From JAHJGG01 sp041658785 (GTDB taxonomy: Bacteria > Patescibacteriota > Patescibacteriia > Magasanikbacterales > UBA922): a stretch of DNA of 54,818 bases. Numbering within the stretch: the first letter of the stretch is position 1; each line of letters starts with the position of its first letter. The notes beneath the pieces were generated by a model. The model did no database searches, was not told the DNA's origin, and worked only from the letters and a program-made list of their open reading frames with translations. A program made the translations under genes and the position numbers. Positions 24,191 through 32,815 of this stretch are shown here, piece by piece. The stretch is taken from contig JBAZZL010000005.1 of the NCBI GenBank assembly GCA_041658785.1, positions 1 to 54,818 of the forward strand, written 5' to 3'.

Positions 24191-24276
24191 AGATAGACAC
24201 ACGGATTAAACGAATTTAACGAATACAAACGGATTCGTTCCGATCCGTTCAATCCGTTTAATTCGTGTGTCTATTT
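24191..24276. repeat. Hairpin of the ACACGGATT family
   Basis: The left arm starts AGATAGACACACGGATTAAACG, with the first 20 bases from 24191. The right arm ends CGTGTGTCTATTT at 24277. They pair imperfectly over more than 35 bases. It lies between two methyltransferase genes. Confidence 0.8.
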
Positions 24277-24297
24277 AGCCATTGTTTCGTAATAACT

Positions 24298-24807
24298 ATG
24301 CCGGCATTAATTGCTGCCTTAATCTTCCCCATCCCCCTCTTCCACCTCTGGCTCCACGGCTTGTTGCCGTTTTGGCGCCGGCAGCCGGTTTGGTTTTACC
24401 TTGCCGGAGCGTTGATGTTAGCGGGATCGTTTTGGTTTGTGCCGAAGATGGCGTTGATATCAATATCCATTATCGCGCCTTCTACTTGGTTAATCTGGGC
24501 GGGTTATTTTTTGCTGTTCGCGGGCGGTTTGTTAGTTTTGTCCAGTTTTCTAACGCTCGGGCCGCGGCGGTTTTTTGTTTGGGCCGTTTTGCGGCCGGAT
24601 CCGGCGAAAGACAAGCGGATCGTCTCCGGCCCGTTCGCCTTTGTTCCCCATCCGGCTTACTTCGGGTATCTTTTGGTTGGTTTGGGAAATTTTTTGACAG
24701 TCGGCGGCTTTTATTTGTTGGCATTGTTTATATTTCTTCTTGCCTTAACGCCGATCGTGATGTGGTTGGAGGAGCATGAGTTAGGGGAGAGGGTCGGGCA
24801 AGTTTGA
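24298..24807 (+). CDS. Isoprenylcysteine/phospholipid methyltransferase-like membrane protein
   Basis: A 169-residue protein with four or five membrane segments. The C-terminal signature is SGPFAFVPHPAYFGYLLVGLG, then EEHEL, matching the PEMT/ICMT superfamily (GPYxxxRHPxYxG, late E-E). It ends soon after EEHEL, a little shorter than relatives, which usually continue with F-G-x-x-Y. A start at 24265 is possible but lies in the hairpin. Confidence 0.75.
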   Translation: MPALIAALIFPIPLFHLWLHGLLPFWRRQPVWFYLAGALMLAGSFWFVPKMALISISIIAPSTWLIWAGYFLLFAGGLLVLSSFLTLGPRRFFVWAVLRPDPAKDKRIVSGPFAFVPHPAYFGYLLVGLGNFLTVGGFYLLALFIFLLALTPIVMWLEEHELGERVGQV

Positions 24808-24836
24808 TTTTTTTGTTACAAAGTGATACTATTTAA

Positions 24837-24943
24837 AATCATGGCAAATCATGGTAATCCTGGAAATCTGTGTTCCATCTAACCATCGCTAGATAGCACA
24901 CGGATTACCATGATTGCCAGGATTGTCCATGATTTGTTTGTAA
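24837..24943. repeat. Inside-out CCATGATT-family inverted repeat before tRNA-Val
   Basis: The left half (AAATCATGGCAAATCATGG, then TAATCCTGG and ATCTGTGTTCCATCT) and the right half (AGATAGCACACGGATTACC, then CCATGATT, CCAGGATT and CCATGATTTG) are inverted around ten bases at 24881-24890. The words match the arms around the GxxExxY gene at 2395-2870, but here the CACAGATT ends face inward. Confidence 0.7.
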
Positions 24944-24946
24944 AAT

Positions 24947-25020
24947 GGACGATTAGCTCAGCTGGTTAGAGCACTGCATTCACATTGCAGGGGTCAGTGG
25001 TTCAAGTCCACTATCGTCCA
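24947..25020 (+). tRNA. tRNA-Val (anticodon CAC)
   Basis: GGACGAT (24947-24953) pairs with ATCGTCC (25013-25019), with discriminator A. The anticodon loop TTCACAT gives CAC; the D-arm is GCTCAGCTGGTTAGAGC and the T-arm GTGGTTCAAGTCCAC. CCA is not encoded. Confidence 0.95.
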
Positions 25021-25073
25021 CGAAATCACGACGCACGATTCACACAGCATGATTCAAGTAAATTAGTTTTAAC

Positions 25074-26297
25074 ATGCTCAAACGTTTTTTTCTTTTTTTA
25101 CTAATAATCTCCACGGTCCTCGGTCTGTTTTTGTTTAGTTTGCAAGCGTCGGCGCAAACGGAAAGTTTAAAAAGTCCGGATGCGGAAAGCAAAAAAATTG
25201 ATTACATCCTGTTTCATCTTTACACCTGCCCGCATTGCCGCGATGAGATTGAGTTTTTGAACAAAGAAATCATGCCGAAATACGGCGAGTTTATCAATCT
25301 GAAAATGTACGAAGTAAGTAGCGCCGAGAATCAGCAAATTTTTGAACAGTATGGCAGTTATTACCAGGTTCCGGTGGGTAGCGTGCCGGTGGCGTTTATT
25401 GACGGCGAGGTTGTTTACGGCTACAGCACGGACCAGACCACGGGCAAGCAAATTTTACAGTTGATTGAAAAAAAATTGGCAGAGCGGGGGATCGCGGTTA
25501 ATGGGTCTGGTGAAAAAAAAGAAAACGAACAGTGCGACAGCGGCTGTGTTAATGTGCCGGTCTTAGGCAGAATTGATCCGCAAAATTTTTCTCTGCCGGT
25601 GTTAACCGTGTCTCTAGGTCTGTTGGATGGTTTTAATCCCTGCGCCATGTGGGTGCTGTTGTTTTTAATTACCCTGCTTTTGGGCATGAAGAACAAACGG
25701 CGGATGTGGCTCTTGGGCAGTATTTTCATCTTTGCTTCCGGCGCGGTTTATTTCATTTTCATGGCCGCCTGGCTGCAGTTGATTTTATTTATCGGATTAA
25801 TTGGCGTCATCCGGTTGATTATCGGCTTATTGGCAGTGACTGTCGGCGGACTGCATTTGCGCGATTTTTGGAAAAACCGGAAAGCCGACGGGGTGGTGTG
25901 CAAGGTGTCGGGTAACGAGAATAACCGGAAAATTTTTGATAAAATAAAAAATATCGTTCATCGCCAGAGTTTGATTTGGTCAATCATCGGCATTATTATT
26001 TTGGGATTTTCCGTGAATCTGGTTGAACTCGCTTGTTCGGCCGGTTTTCCGGCGATTTTTACCCAGGTGCTGGCGATCAGCGATTTGGCCGCGTGGCAGA
26101 GATACGGGTACATGGCGGGTTACATCTTTTTCTACATGTTAGACGACATGATCGTGTTTATTCTTGCCATGGTTACCCTGAAAGCGACCGGATTCGGCGG
26201 CAAATATGCGAAATATGTGAACGCGTTTAGCGGCTTGTTGATTTTGATTTTAGGATTGCTGTTAATTTTTAAGCCGGAGTGGTTGATGTTTGGTTGA
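25074..26297 (+). CDS. Thioredoxin-like domain fused to DsbD/CcdA-like membrane domain
   Basis: A 407-residue protein with a signal peptide (about 1-28), an exported thioredoxin/glutaredoxin-like domain with active site C52-P-H-C55, a short Cys-containing loop (EQCDSGC), and a six-segment CcdA/DsbD-like membrane domain. Its first segment contains GFNPCAMWVLL and a later one contains ELACSAGFPAIF, the expected pair of membrane cysteines. It probably carries electrons across the membrane to a thioredoxin partner on the same chain. A TM segment at the C-terminus ends the protein. It is an all-in-one redox relay, compact compared with separate DsbD parts. Confidence 0.82.
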   Translation: MLKRFFLFLLIISTVLGLFLFSLQASAQTESLKSPDAESKKIDYILFHLYTCPHCRDEIEFLNKEIMPKYGEFINLKMYEVSSAENQQIFEQYGSYYQVPVGSVPVAFIDGEVVYGYSTDQTTGKQILQLIEKKLAERGIAVNGSGEKKENEQCDSGCVNVPVLGRIDPQNFSLPVLTVSLGLLDGFNPCAMWVLLFLITLLLGMKNKRRMWLLGSIFIFASGAVYFIFMAAWLQLILFIGLIGVIRLIIGLLAVTVGGLHLRDFWKNRKADGVVCKVSGNENNRKIFDKIKNIVHRQSLIWSIIGIIILGFSVNLVELACSAGFPAIFTQVLAISDLAAWQRYGYMAGYIFFYMLDDMIVFILAMVTLKATGFGGKYAKYVNAFSGLLILILGLLLIFKPEWLMFG

Positions 26298-26368
26298 TTT
26301 CCCGTATTCCAAATCCCGTAACCCGCAACCGTTGTCCGTGGTTTCAAATATGAAAATTTTTACTTTTT

Positions 26369-27202
26369 ATGATCGGAATAATTTTAGTGGCAATCGGCGC
26401 GTTTTTCTCGGAAGTGTCAATGTCCATCGGCAAGGTGCAGGTATTGAGAAGAAGACAGAGCATCTATACCATGGGCTATTTGTATTTGTTTTGGGCGGCG
26501 GTTATCCTTTTTGGCACGGCGATCATTTATCCCGCCAGTTTCGTTTTTTCTTTTGAATCACTGCCTACTTTTATCCCGCGGCTTGGCTTGGAGATAGTTC
26601 AGATGCACGTATTGATGCTCGCGGTAGTAAAGGTCCATCGCAGTTCCTTTGGTTTTATCCGGACAATCACTATCCCCCTGTTGTTAGTTGTTGATATGGT
26701 TTTGGGATATGCAGTCGGTTCTTGGCAGATAATCGGAATGGGAGTGATTTTTTTAACGTTGATTTTGTTATTTTTGAACGGCAGGATAAAGAGAAAAGGG
26801 GCGGGGCTGGCGCTTTTTACCGCCGTGAATGCCGTGATCACGATTTCACTTTATAAATATAACATCAGCCATTTCAATTCGGTGGTCGGCGAACAGCTCA
26901 TTATATTCGCGGTCCTGCTTTTTTATTTTTCAATCTTGGCGCGGAAATTCGCTCGGGAATATCCGTTTAAATTTTTACGCAAGAAAATTTTCTTTTTTCA
27001 ATCATTTTCCGAGGGTCTGGCAAGCGTGGCCGGCAGTTTTGCTTATTTATTCGCTCCAGCTTCCATTATTTTGGCGGCCTCGCGAGCCGCGGCGATCTTG
27101 TGGTCAATCGTCGCCGGCAATAAATTGTTCAACGAACATCATCTGGTTATAAAACTGACGGCTTTTGCGTTTTTGGCCGCCGGCATCGTACTCTTGATAT
27201 AA
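26369..27202 (+). CDS. EamA/DMT-like membrane transporter
   Basis: A 277-residue protein of about ten hydrophobic segments. It starts MIGIILVAIGAFFSEVSMSIGK and has two weakly similar halves, as in the drug/metabolite transporter superfamily. The late block AAAILWSIVAGNKLFNEHH followed by AAGIVLLI matches the end of EamA domains. Substrate is unknown. Confidence 0.65.
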   Translation: MIGIILVAIGAFFSEVSMSIGKVQVLRRRQSIYTMGYLYLFWAAVILFGTAIIYPASFVFSFESLPTFIPRLGLEIVQMHVLMLAVVKVHRSSFGFIRTITIPLLLVVDMVLGYAVGSWQIIGMGVIFLTLILLFLNGRIKRKGAGLALFTAVNAVITISLYKYNISHFNSVVGEQLIIFAVLLFYFSILARKFAREYPFKFLRKKIFFFQSFSEGLASVAGSFAYLFAPASIILAASRAAAILWSIVAGNKLFNEHHLVIKLTAFAFLAAGIVLLI

Positions 27203-27208
27203 TTAGAC

Positions 27209-27338
27209 CGTTGAATAATTCATTTGTCATTCCCGCGGAGGCGGGAATCCAGTCGCCTCGCCTTATAAGTTAGCGAAATTTCTGGATTCCCGCCTCCGCG
27301 GGAATGACACATTAAAGCGAAATATCAATTATTCAACG
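27209..27338. repeat. Long hairpin of the CATTCCCGCGGAGGCGGGAAT family
   Basis: The outer arms CGTTGAATAATT (27209-27220) and AATTATTCAACG (27327-27338) and the inner arms TCATTCCCGCGGAGGCGGGA / TCCCGCCTCCGCGGGAATGA form one long stem. This CATTCCCGC word is a widespread dispersed repeat in bacteria. Confidence 0.85.
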
Positions 27339-27348
27339 CTCTCATAAT

Positions 27349-27665
27349 ATGAAGCTGTATTTCAATGGTCAATATTCAATGAATCCAGCGATGCTTCTTC
27401 GACGTTGCGGTTATGGACAGATTGCTACGCGCGAAACTAGTTACGCTCGCAGGTTTAGCCGCCAAGAATATCCAGGTTTCATGTTTATATTGATAAAACG
27501 TTTGATGGATTTGCGATCAATTTGCATCTTGATCAAAAAAAACCATCTTATGGAAAGCAAACATCCCATAGCGGAGAGTATAATGGCGAACTGGTTGAAA
27601 GAGAGGCCCAAAGGATCAAACAAATTGTGGAGACATTCATTTTTTACGGAACGGCAACAGGATAA
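27349..27665 (+). pseudogene. Frameshifted small CPR-type protein gene
   Basis: The first 42 codons (MKLYFNGQYS, LLRRCGYGQI, SYARRFSRQEYP) are followed by a one-base frame change near 27474. The next frame reads RFHVYIDKTFDGFAINLHLD and then SHSGEYNGELVEREAQRIKQ to a TAA at 27663-27665. Together they give a coherent protein of about 100 residues, of a small conserved type I associate with CPR genomes. The likely event is loss of one C in the Tyr-Pro-Arg codons (TATCC-AGG). Its end overlaps the 3' end of the opposite-strand protease gene by 29 bases. Confidence 0.65.
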
Positions 27666-28452
27666 TCGTCGCGAGAAGCAAATGAATAAATGAAACGATC
27701 AAAGCGTAAGTAAAAATTGCGATCAAAATTCCTAAATATTGATTGATGCCAAGAATATAATCGGTAACGTTAATCTTGAAAAGAAGCGCGGCAAAATTGA
27801 CAATGATTAAAATTAATATAATCCAAAGCAATCCGCTCCACATGCCTTTTCTGTCAATCTTGCTCGGAGCAATGTGCGATACAACGCAAAAAGAAATATA
27901 TAAGAAAATCCAGAAGTTCCAGGCCATGATATTTTCTACGGCAAATAATTTGACCAGAGTTTGCTTTAAGGTGGTTATAACAGCCATAATTGAGGTTTGT
28001 TCGGCCGTAAGCGGTAAAAACACCTCTCGGCCGTTTGGCGCTAAAAAATAAAGCATAATGAATAGAAACGTTGAGCCAAAGATCATTGGCGCCGCGCCAA
28101 TAAAAAAGTTGCCGATGCGCTGGGTGAGGCTGTATTTTTTGTAGCTGTGGTCAACATGCCCCAGATTTCCGGTTCTTGCGTCGGGTTTGAATAATGAAAT
28201 GGCCTGAATTTTGTGGCGAAAAATTATTGCAAAAAAAAGATGGCCAAGTTCGTGGATTGGCGTCCCGATCCAGGCAGTCCACAGTATTCCTTTCCAGCCG
28301 ACGGTTTGGCGGTAAATGCTTTGGGTAGTTTCCTCTACTTTTGATAAGACAAAGCCAAAAAGAAAAAAAATGCCCAAAATTCCCAACAGCTGAATTCCTA
28401 CCGCATAAAACAAGTTATAGAAAAATTCCAGCACAAAATTTATTATACTCAA
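27637..28452 (-). CDS. M50-like membrane metalloprotease
   Basis: A 271-residue protein of about six membrane segments with the zinc motif HELGH (H67, E68, H71), located at the end of a segment as in site-2-type proteases. The start is a TTG at 28450-28452; there is no nearby ATG in frame before the first membrane segment. The second conserved block (N-x-x-P-x-x-x-x-D-G) of classical M50 proteases was not clearly found, so this is an M50-like zincin with divergent architecture. A palindrome (ATCCGCC-N5-GGCGGAT, 28532-28550) lies in its upstream region. Confidence 0.7.
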   Translation of the reverse strand: MSIINFVLEFFYNLFYAVGIQLLGILGIFFLFGFVLSKVEETTQSIYRQTVGWKGILWTAWIGTPIHELGHLFFAIIFRHKIQAISLFKPDARTGNLGHVDHSYKKYSLTQRIGNFFIGAAPMIFGSTFLFIMLYFLAPNGREVFLPLTAEQTSIMAVITTLKQTLVKLFAVENIMAWNFWIFLYISFCVVSHIAPSKIDRKGMWSGLLWIILILIIVNFAALLFKINVTDYILGINQYLGILIAIFTYALIVSFIHLLLATIILLPFRKK

Positions 28453-28622
28453 TTGCTATTTAAATTCCGTATAATACCCAGTAGCTTAACATTAAATTAT
28501 AACCAAAACTTAACAAAATAATTAGAATTTAATCCGCCCAAAAGGCGGATCGGAATTAATAAGGCGAAGGGGTATGGTTGCAGTTACGGCTTGTTAATTT
28601 CAGTATTATACCTTAATTGGCC

Positions 28623-28648
28623 AAAAAAAAGAACCCCGCATGGAGTTC
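28623..28648 (-). terminator. Intrinsic terminator of rpmA
   Basis: On the minus strand GAACTCC-ATGC-GGGGTTC (28648-28631) forms a stem followed by eight T residues (complement of A8 at 28623-28630). It is 18 bases beyond the rpmA stop. Confidence 0.85.
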
Positions 28649-28666
28649 TCATCTGTCAACCGCCAA

Positions 28667-28948
28667 TTATTCCGCCGGAATGATATTTACAAACTTGGCC
28701 AATTTTAACAATCCGTCAAATCTTCTTTTTTTGCGCTGATTGAATTTTACCTTGCCGGCTATTGCAGAGTATAGGGTGTCATCCCTGCCTTTTTTGACGT
28801 TTTTTCCTGGATGAATTTTTGTCCCTCGCTGCCTGACGAGCACCATGCCGGCATTTACGGTCTGACCGTCTCCGACCTTGGCGCCAAGATATTGCGGATT
28901 AGAATCTCGGCCCAACCGGGTGGAACCACCCGCTTTTTTATGCGCCAT
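28667..28948 (-). CDS. rpmA: 50S ribosomal protein L27
   Basis: A 93-residue L27, whose N-terminal tail reaches the peptidyl transferase centre. It begins MAHKKAGGSTRLGRDSN and continues with VLVRQRGTKIHPGKNV and DDTLYSAIAGKVKF. There is no N-terminal cleavage extension of the Firmicutes type. rplU (L21), the usual partner, is not next to it. The 250 bases upstream (28949-29198) show no gene. Confidence 0.95.
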   Translation of the reverse strand: MAHKKAGGSTRLGRDSNPQYLGAKVGDGQTVNAGMVLVRQRGTKIHPGKNVKKGRDDTLYSAIAGKVKFNQRKKRRFDGLLKLAKFVNIIPAE

Positions 28949-29198
28949 ACATTTTCATGAAACACGAAACACATATCATGAGACATGCGAGTGTCTAATT
29001 GTTTTTTCACTACTTGAGGCGACTAACCTTGCAGAGGTAGTGAGCCGCCCAGCATGCGACTTTTTGAACGCATACCGCCGCTAACCATGCCTTAGATTTA
29101 TAACCTCAACATTGTAATAAAAAAAGAATGTCTTGTCAAGCGGATATATTTCAGGTATACTTTTATATTGAAATTGGTTTATTTTTAACGCAATAATC

Positions 29199-29561
29199 AT
29201 GACCGAAAAAATTTATCCAATTAAACTTTACGTGAAGAATCTGCCTAATCTGGTTATGCTTTGCGCATCAATATTGCTCAACTTGGCAGCATGGTTTTGG
29301 CTTTTTTGGAACATCAGATCCGGTGATGGAACTGTCTTTTTACATTACAATATATTGTTTGGCGTTGATTATATTGGCGAATGGTGGAAGATTGTATTTT
29401 TGCCGGCAACTGGAATATTGATATTAATATTAAACACGATTTTGGGGTGGATTCTTTTTCAGAGAGACAGTTTCATGACGTATCTATTGAACGCGACCAG
29501 CTTGTTGTGCCAGATTTTTTTGTTTATCACGGCGTCACTCTTGGTTTTTCTTAATGTTTGA
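29199..29561 (+). CDS. Small integral membrane protein
   Basis: A 120-residue protein with three hydrophobic segments (LVMLCASILLNLAAWFWLFW, ATGILILILNTILGWILF and QIFLFITASLLVFLNV). No family was recognised. It lies upstream of ftsW with a palindromic repeat between. Confidence 0.55.
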   Translation: MTEKIYPIKLYVKNLPNLVMLCASILLNLAAWFWLFWNIRSGDGTVFLHYNILFGVDYIGEWWKIVFLPATGILILILNTILGWILFQRDSFMTYLLNATSLLCQIFLFITASLLVFLNV

Positions 29562-29573
29562 TTGTTAATCAGT

Positions 29574-29634
29574 TTCCGTTCCGACTTTGTGTCGGGACGG
29601 AACAAGAGTCCAGTCCCGCATTGCGGGATGGGAT
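29574..29634. repeat. Pair of hairpins upstream of ftsW
   Basis: GTTCCGTTCCGAC pairs with GTCGGGACGGAAC (29577-29602 core), and TCCCGCA pairs with TGCGGGA (29613-29627). The words match the dispersed TCCCGAT/GTCGGGACGGAA repeats near 11560 and 19240. Confidence 0.6.
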
Positions 29635-29658
29635 TTATAGCTTTTGATTATTTTGAAT

Positions 29659-30765
29659 ATGAAGATTAATAAGCACGCGGATTATGTGCTTCTATCTTAT
29701 TTCATTACCATTACCGTTTTTGGCCTTATAATGCTTGCTTCAGCGAGCACTGCTATTGGGCAGGCAAGATTTGATGATAGTTATTTTTTTATCAAACGCC
29801 AGCTTTTGTTTGGGGTATTGCCAGGGCTGGCGGTTTTTTTTGTTTTTGCCAAGCTTGATTATCGGCTGTTGAAAAAGATGGCTGTGCCAATATTTATCGG
29901 CATTTGTATTGTACTTATTCTTGTTTTTATCCCGGGGATTGGTTCATCATTAGGCACCGGAGCTCATAGCTGGCTGATAATAAATGGACGCTCGCTCCAG
30001 CCGGCGGAATTTGCAAAATTAGGGCTGATTATTTTTATGGCGGCTTATCTTGCCAATGCCGGCAAGGATATCGCGGATATAAAATTAGGTTTTTTGCCAG
30101 CGCTTGCGCTGGGCTTAATTCCGGTAATTTTGGTTGTTCTGCAGCCAGACATTGGGACGGTGTCAATATTATTTGCTATTGTTTTTGCAATGTTATTTAT
30201 TGCCGGCGCTAGATTGCGGCATCTGGGAGCGCTTGCTATCATCGGCATTGCGGGAATTACTTTAATGGTGATGGTTGCGCCATATCGGGCCGCGCGTTTG
30301 ACGACTTTTTTGCATCCGGAGCTGGATCCGCAGGGGATTGGCTATCATATCAATCAGGCCTTTTTGGCAATTGGATCCGGCGGCTTTTTTGGTTTAGGAC
30401 TTGGACACTCGCGGCAAAAGTTTCAGTACTTGCCTGAAGTGCAGGCGGACAGCATCTACGCGGTTATTGCCGAAGAGATGGGTTTTTTATTTGCGGCAGC
30501 ATTAGTTATTCTTTTGGTTTTGATCGCTTATCGGGGATTTATACTTGCCAAGATGTCGCCGGATTCATTTGGGCGCCTGTTGGCAGCCGGCATTATTACT
30601 TGGTTTATAGCACAGTCTTTTTTGAATATTGGCGCAATGGTGGGGTTATTGCCATTAACCGGCGTGCCATTGCCGTTTGTCAGCCATGGCGGGACGGCTT
30701 TAGTGGTTAGTATGGCGGCGGCGGGGATTTTGATTAATATATCTAAACATGCAACTTACAGATAA
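29659..30765 (+). CDS. ftsW: SEDS-family peptidoglycan glycosyltransferase FtsW
   Basis: Membrane polymerase of septal peptidoglycan. The 368-residue protein has about ten membrane segments. SEDS blocks are present: LIMLASAST, HSWLIINGRSLQPAEFAKL, VLQPDIGTVSILF, GIGYHINQAFLAIGSGGFFGLGLG, YLPEVQADSIYAVIAEEMGF and GVPLPFVSHGGTALV. The adjacent murG favours FtsW over RodA. Start 29659 (MKINKHADYVLLSY) is preferred to the ATG at 29644. The last four codons lie in the arm of a hairpin that separates it from murG. Confidence 0.88.
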   Translation: MKINKHADYVLLSYFITITVFGLIMLASASTAIGQARFDDSYFFIKRQLLFGVLPGLAVFFVFAKLDYRLLKKMAVPIFIGICIVLILVFIPGIGSSLGTGAHSWLIINGRSLQPAEFAKLGLIIFMAAYLANAGKDIADIKLGFLPALALGLIPVILVVLQPDIGTVSILFAIVFAMLFIAGARLRHLGALAIIGIAGITLMVMVAPYRAARLTTFLHPELDPQGIGYHINQAFLAIGSGGFFGLGLGHSRQKFQYLPEVQADSIYAVIAEEMGFLFAAALVILLVLIAYRGFILAKMSPDSFGRLLAAGIITWFIAQSFLNIGAMVGLLPLTGVPLPFVSHGGTALVVSMAAAGILINISKHATYR

Positions 30766-30971
30766 CGGATAACCCTGATTTACGGATACTTACTGATTAC
30801 TGATAATCCTGATTTACGGATACTTACCGATTACTGATAACCCTGATTTACGGATACTTACCGATTACTGATAACCCTGATTTACGGATACTTACCGATT
30901 ACTGATAACCCTGATTTACGGATATTATGACATTGTCATCCGTAAATCAGGGTTATCCGTTATCTGTAAGT
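30753..30971. repeat. Hairpin with a tandemly amplified 34-bp left arm
   Basis: A 34-bp perfect inverted repeat joins 30753-30786 (including the last ftsW codons) to 30938-30971. Between them a 34-bp unit (starting CCCTGATTTACGGATACTTA) is repeated head to tail at 30773, 30807, 30841 and 30875, with a partial fifth at 30909; copies differ at two or three bases. It is not CRISPR: the units abut and there are no spacers. The right arm ends 14 bases before the murG ATG. Confidence 0.9.
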
Positions 30972-30985
30972 AATTCGTAATAAGT

Positions 30986-32065
30986 ATGAAGATTATACTT
31001 TCGGGTGGCGGGACTCTGGGTCCAGTCACACCGCTTCTGGCAATCCACGACATCATCAAAAAAGCGCGCCCGGACACGCAGTTTCTTTGGGTTGGCACAC
31101 GGCTGGGTCCGGAGCGTGAGTTGATAAAGCAAAAGGGGATTGAGTTCAGAACATTATCATCGGGGAAATTTCGCCGCTATATTTCCATTTGGAATATCAC
31201 GGATATTATCCGAATTATTATCGGTTTTTTTCAGTCAATAAAAATAATGTGGAAAGAAAATCCGGATGTTTGCGTTTCCGCCGGTGGTTTTATTTCCGTT
31301 CCTCTGCACTGGGCGGCATGGTTGTTTGGCGTGCCGGCATGGATTCACCAGCAGGATGTTAAAGTGGGATTGGCAAATAAGCTGATGGCGCCATTCGCCA
31401 AAGTGATTACGACCGCGCTGTCTAATAGTGTTATTGATTTTTCTAAAAAGAAAACCAAATGGCTGGGTAATCCCGTTCGCGCCGAAGTGTTGCGAGGCGA
31501 TAGGCGATACGCGATAAAGCGATTCGGATTGCGGGAGGATTTGCCGGTGATATTCGCCACCGGCGGCGGCACCGGTTCATTGCGCGTTAATCAGCTGGTG
31601 GTTGAGGCTTCGCGGCATTTGGAAGGCGTGGCGCAAATTATTCATCTCTCGGGCAAGGAAAGGCCGCGCGAACTTACCGAGCGCGCTTCCCGATTGTACG
31701 ACTGGTACCATCATTATGAATTTTTTATGGACGAAATGGCGGACGCTTACGCGGTGGCTGATATAGTAATTTCCCGCGGGGGATTTGGCACGATTACCGA
31801 GATCGCGGCCCTGGGCAAACCGGCGATTTTGATTCCCAAACCCGGACATCAGGAAGAGAATGTAAAATTTTTAGCCGACGCCGGCGCGGCGATTTTCGTT
31901 GACGAGCGCACGAGCGATGGAAATTATTTGGGCGGGATTATCAAGGAGTTGCTAATCGATTCTATCAGACAAAAACAGCTGGCGGTGCGGCTGTCCAAAA
32001 TGATGCCGGCGGCGGGGGAGGGGGAGGTGATGAGGGTGGTGGAGGGGTTGGCGCGGTTTCGGTGA
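30986..32065 (+). CDS. murG: UDP-GlcNAc lipid I transferase MurG
   Basis: Peripheral membrane GT-B enzyme making lipid II. The 359-residue protein keeps the main blocks in diverged form: GGGTLGPVTPLLAI (usually GGTGGHxxP), PDVCVSAGGFISVPLHWAA, a HQQD where HEQN is typical, TGGGTGSLRVNQL for the second glycine loop, and the donor site SRGGFGTITEIAALGKPAILIP with HQEENVKFL. The replaced His in the first loop is notable. Follows ftsW through the tandem hairpin. Ends in a GC-rich tail that runs into REP-like repeats. Confidence 0.88.
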   Translation: MKIILSGGGTLGPVTPLLAIHDIIKKARPDTQFLWVGTRLGPERELIKQKGIEFRTLSSGKFRRYISIWNITDIIRIIIGFFQSIKIMWKENPDVCVSAGGFISVPLHWAAWLFGVPAWIHQQDVKVGLANKLMAPFAKVITTALSNSVIDFSKKKTKWLGNPVRAEVLRGDRRYAIKRFGLREDLPVIFATGGGTGSLRVNQLVVEASRHLEGVAQIIHLSGKERPRELTERASRLYDWYHHYEFFMDEMADAYAVADIVISRGGFGTITEIAALGKPAILIPKPGHQEENVKFLADAGAAIFVDERTSDGNYLGGIIKELLIDSIRQKQLAVRLSKMMPAAGEGEVMRVVEGLARFR

Positions 32066-32108
32066 ACAAGACTCCGGGAGCCTGCGCCGGGCGGGCGGAG
32101 CGAATCCA

Positions 32109-32199
32109 GACTCCGGGAGCCAGTGCAACCAAGATTAACTTTTATTCATTGTTAATTTCGTCAAATTCTGATTCAGGGTTTTCAATGGCTCCCGGAGTC
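32109..32199. repeat. REP-like palindromic element, copy 1 (inverted)
   Basis: A 91-bp element with termini GACTCCGGGAGCCA and TGGCTCCCGGAGTC and an AT-rich centre containing AAGATTAACTTTTATT and TCTGATTCAGGG. The centre is in the opposite orientation to copies 2 and 3. Confidence 0.85.
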
Positions 32200-32397
32200 A
32201 GGGCTTCCTCCACCGGACGCCGGACGGGGATCTGTTTTAAAAACCACCCATGTCGCCATAGGTGGTTTTATTTTCACAAATCAATCCTCCTCAAATGACA
32301 AATTTCTTTATCATCTAAGGGGACTGGGATTGACTTGTGGTCGCACCCAGCCGATGTAGTGGGGCGGGTGCGCGGTGGACAGAGGTCTTGATGGAGT

Positions 32398-32706
32398 TCA
32401 TTCCGCGGGGTAGGATAAGAACTTGAACCGGTGCCTACGGACGACTCTAAGCGGTAGCTCAAGACCATCCTCGAGACGTGCAAGGAGCTCTCTGGCTGTC
32501 TCTTGTACCGAAACCACGAAGAGAGCTCCGCGTTCAAAACCCCGCGCCTTGGCCATGAAGACCCGGTGCGTCACTTGCCCCTCGTCCTTGAGCTCTAAAA
32601 CCATCGCACCTAGTCTATTCATGTTGAATAAGACCAGGTAGTTAACCAACATCTTACGAGCGGCTCTTTTTGGTTTGGGGCCTGAATAGATGATCGGGAT
32701 TTTCAT
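32398..32706 (-). CDS. Hypothetical protein
   Basis: A 102-residue basic protein (starting MKIPIIYSGPKPKRAARKML). An AAGGAGTG site 4 bases upstream of the ATG at 32706 decides this start over the ATG at 32736. The strong Shine-Dalgarno site and higher GC differ from most neighbours but resemble the phosphorylase gene at 35172. No domain was recognised. The 200 bases to the left (32200-32397) show no gene. Confidence 0.55.
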   Translation of the reverse strand: MKIPIIYSGPKPKRAARKMLVNYLVLFNMNRLGAMVLELKDEGQVTHRVFMAKARGFERGALFVVSVQETARELLARLEDGLELPLRVVRRHRFKFLSYPAE

Positions 32707-32815
32707 CTCACACTCCTTACGTTTTTTTCTGCCCATCAGAGTTCATTTCCGGCGGCAGATTCTGGGGAGTAGAGTAACAGAGAGAGAGAGTTGTAAAGGG
32801 TTGGCTATGGATAAT

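Noticed and set aside
24282..24779. 165-codon frame parallel to the isoprenylcysteine methyltransferase-like gene
   Set aside because: Shadow in another frame; the real frame has membrane segments and the GPFAFVPHPAY motif.
26290..26556. 88-codon frame overlapping the EamA-like gene start
   Set aside because: It is an out-of-frame shadow of the membrane protein gene.
28949..29198. rplU (L21) next to rpmA
   Set aside because: No frame with L21 features was found on either strand in the 250 bases upstream of rpmA.
30773..30925. CRISPR array
   Set aside because: The 34-bp units abut each other with no spacers and are paired with a downstream inverted arm; no cas genes nearby.
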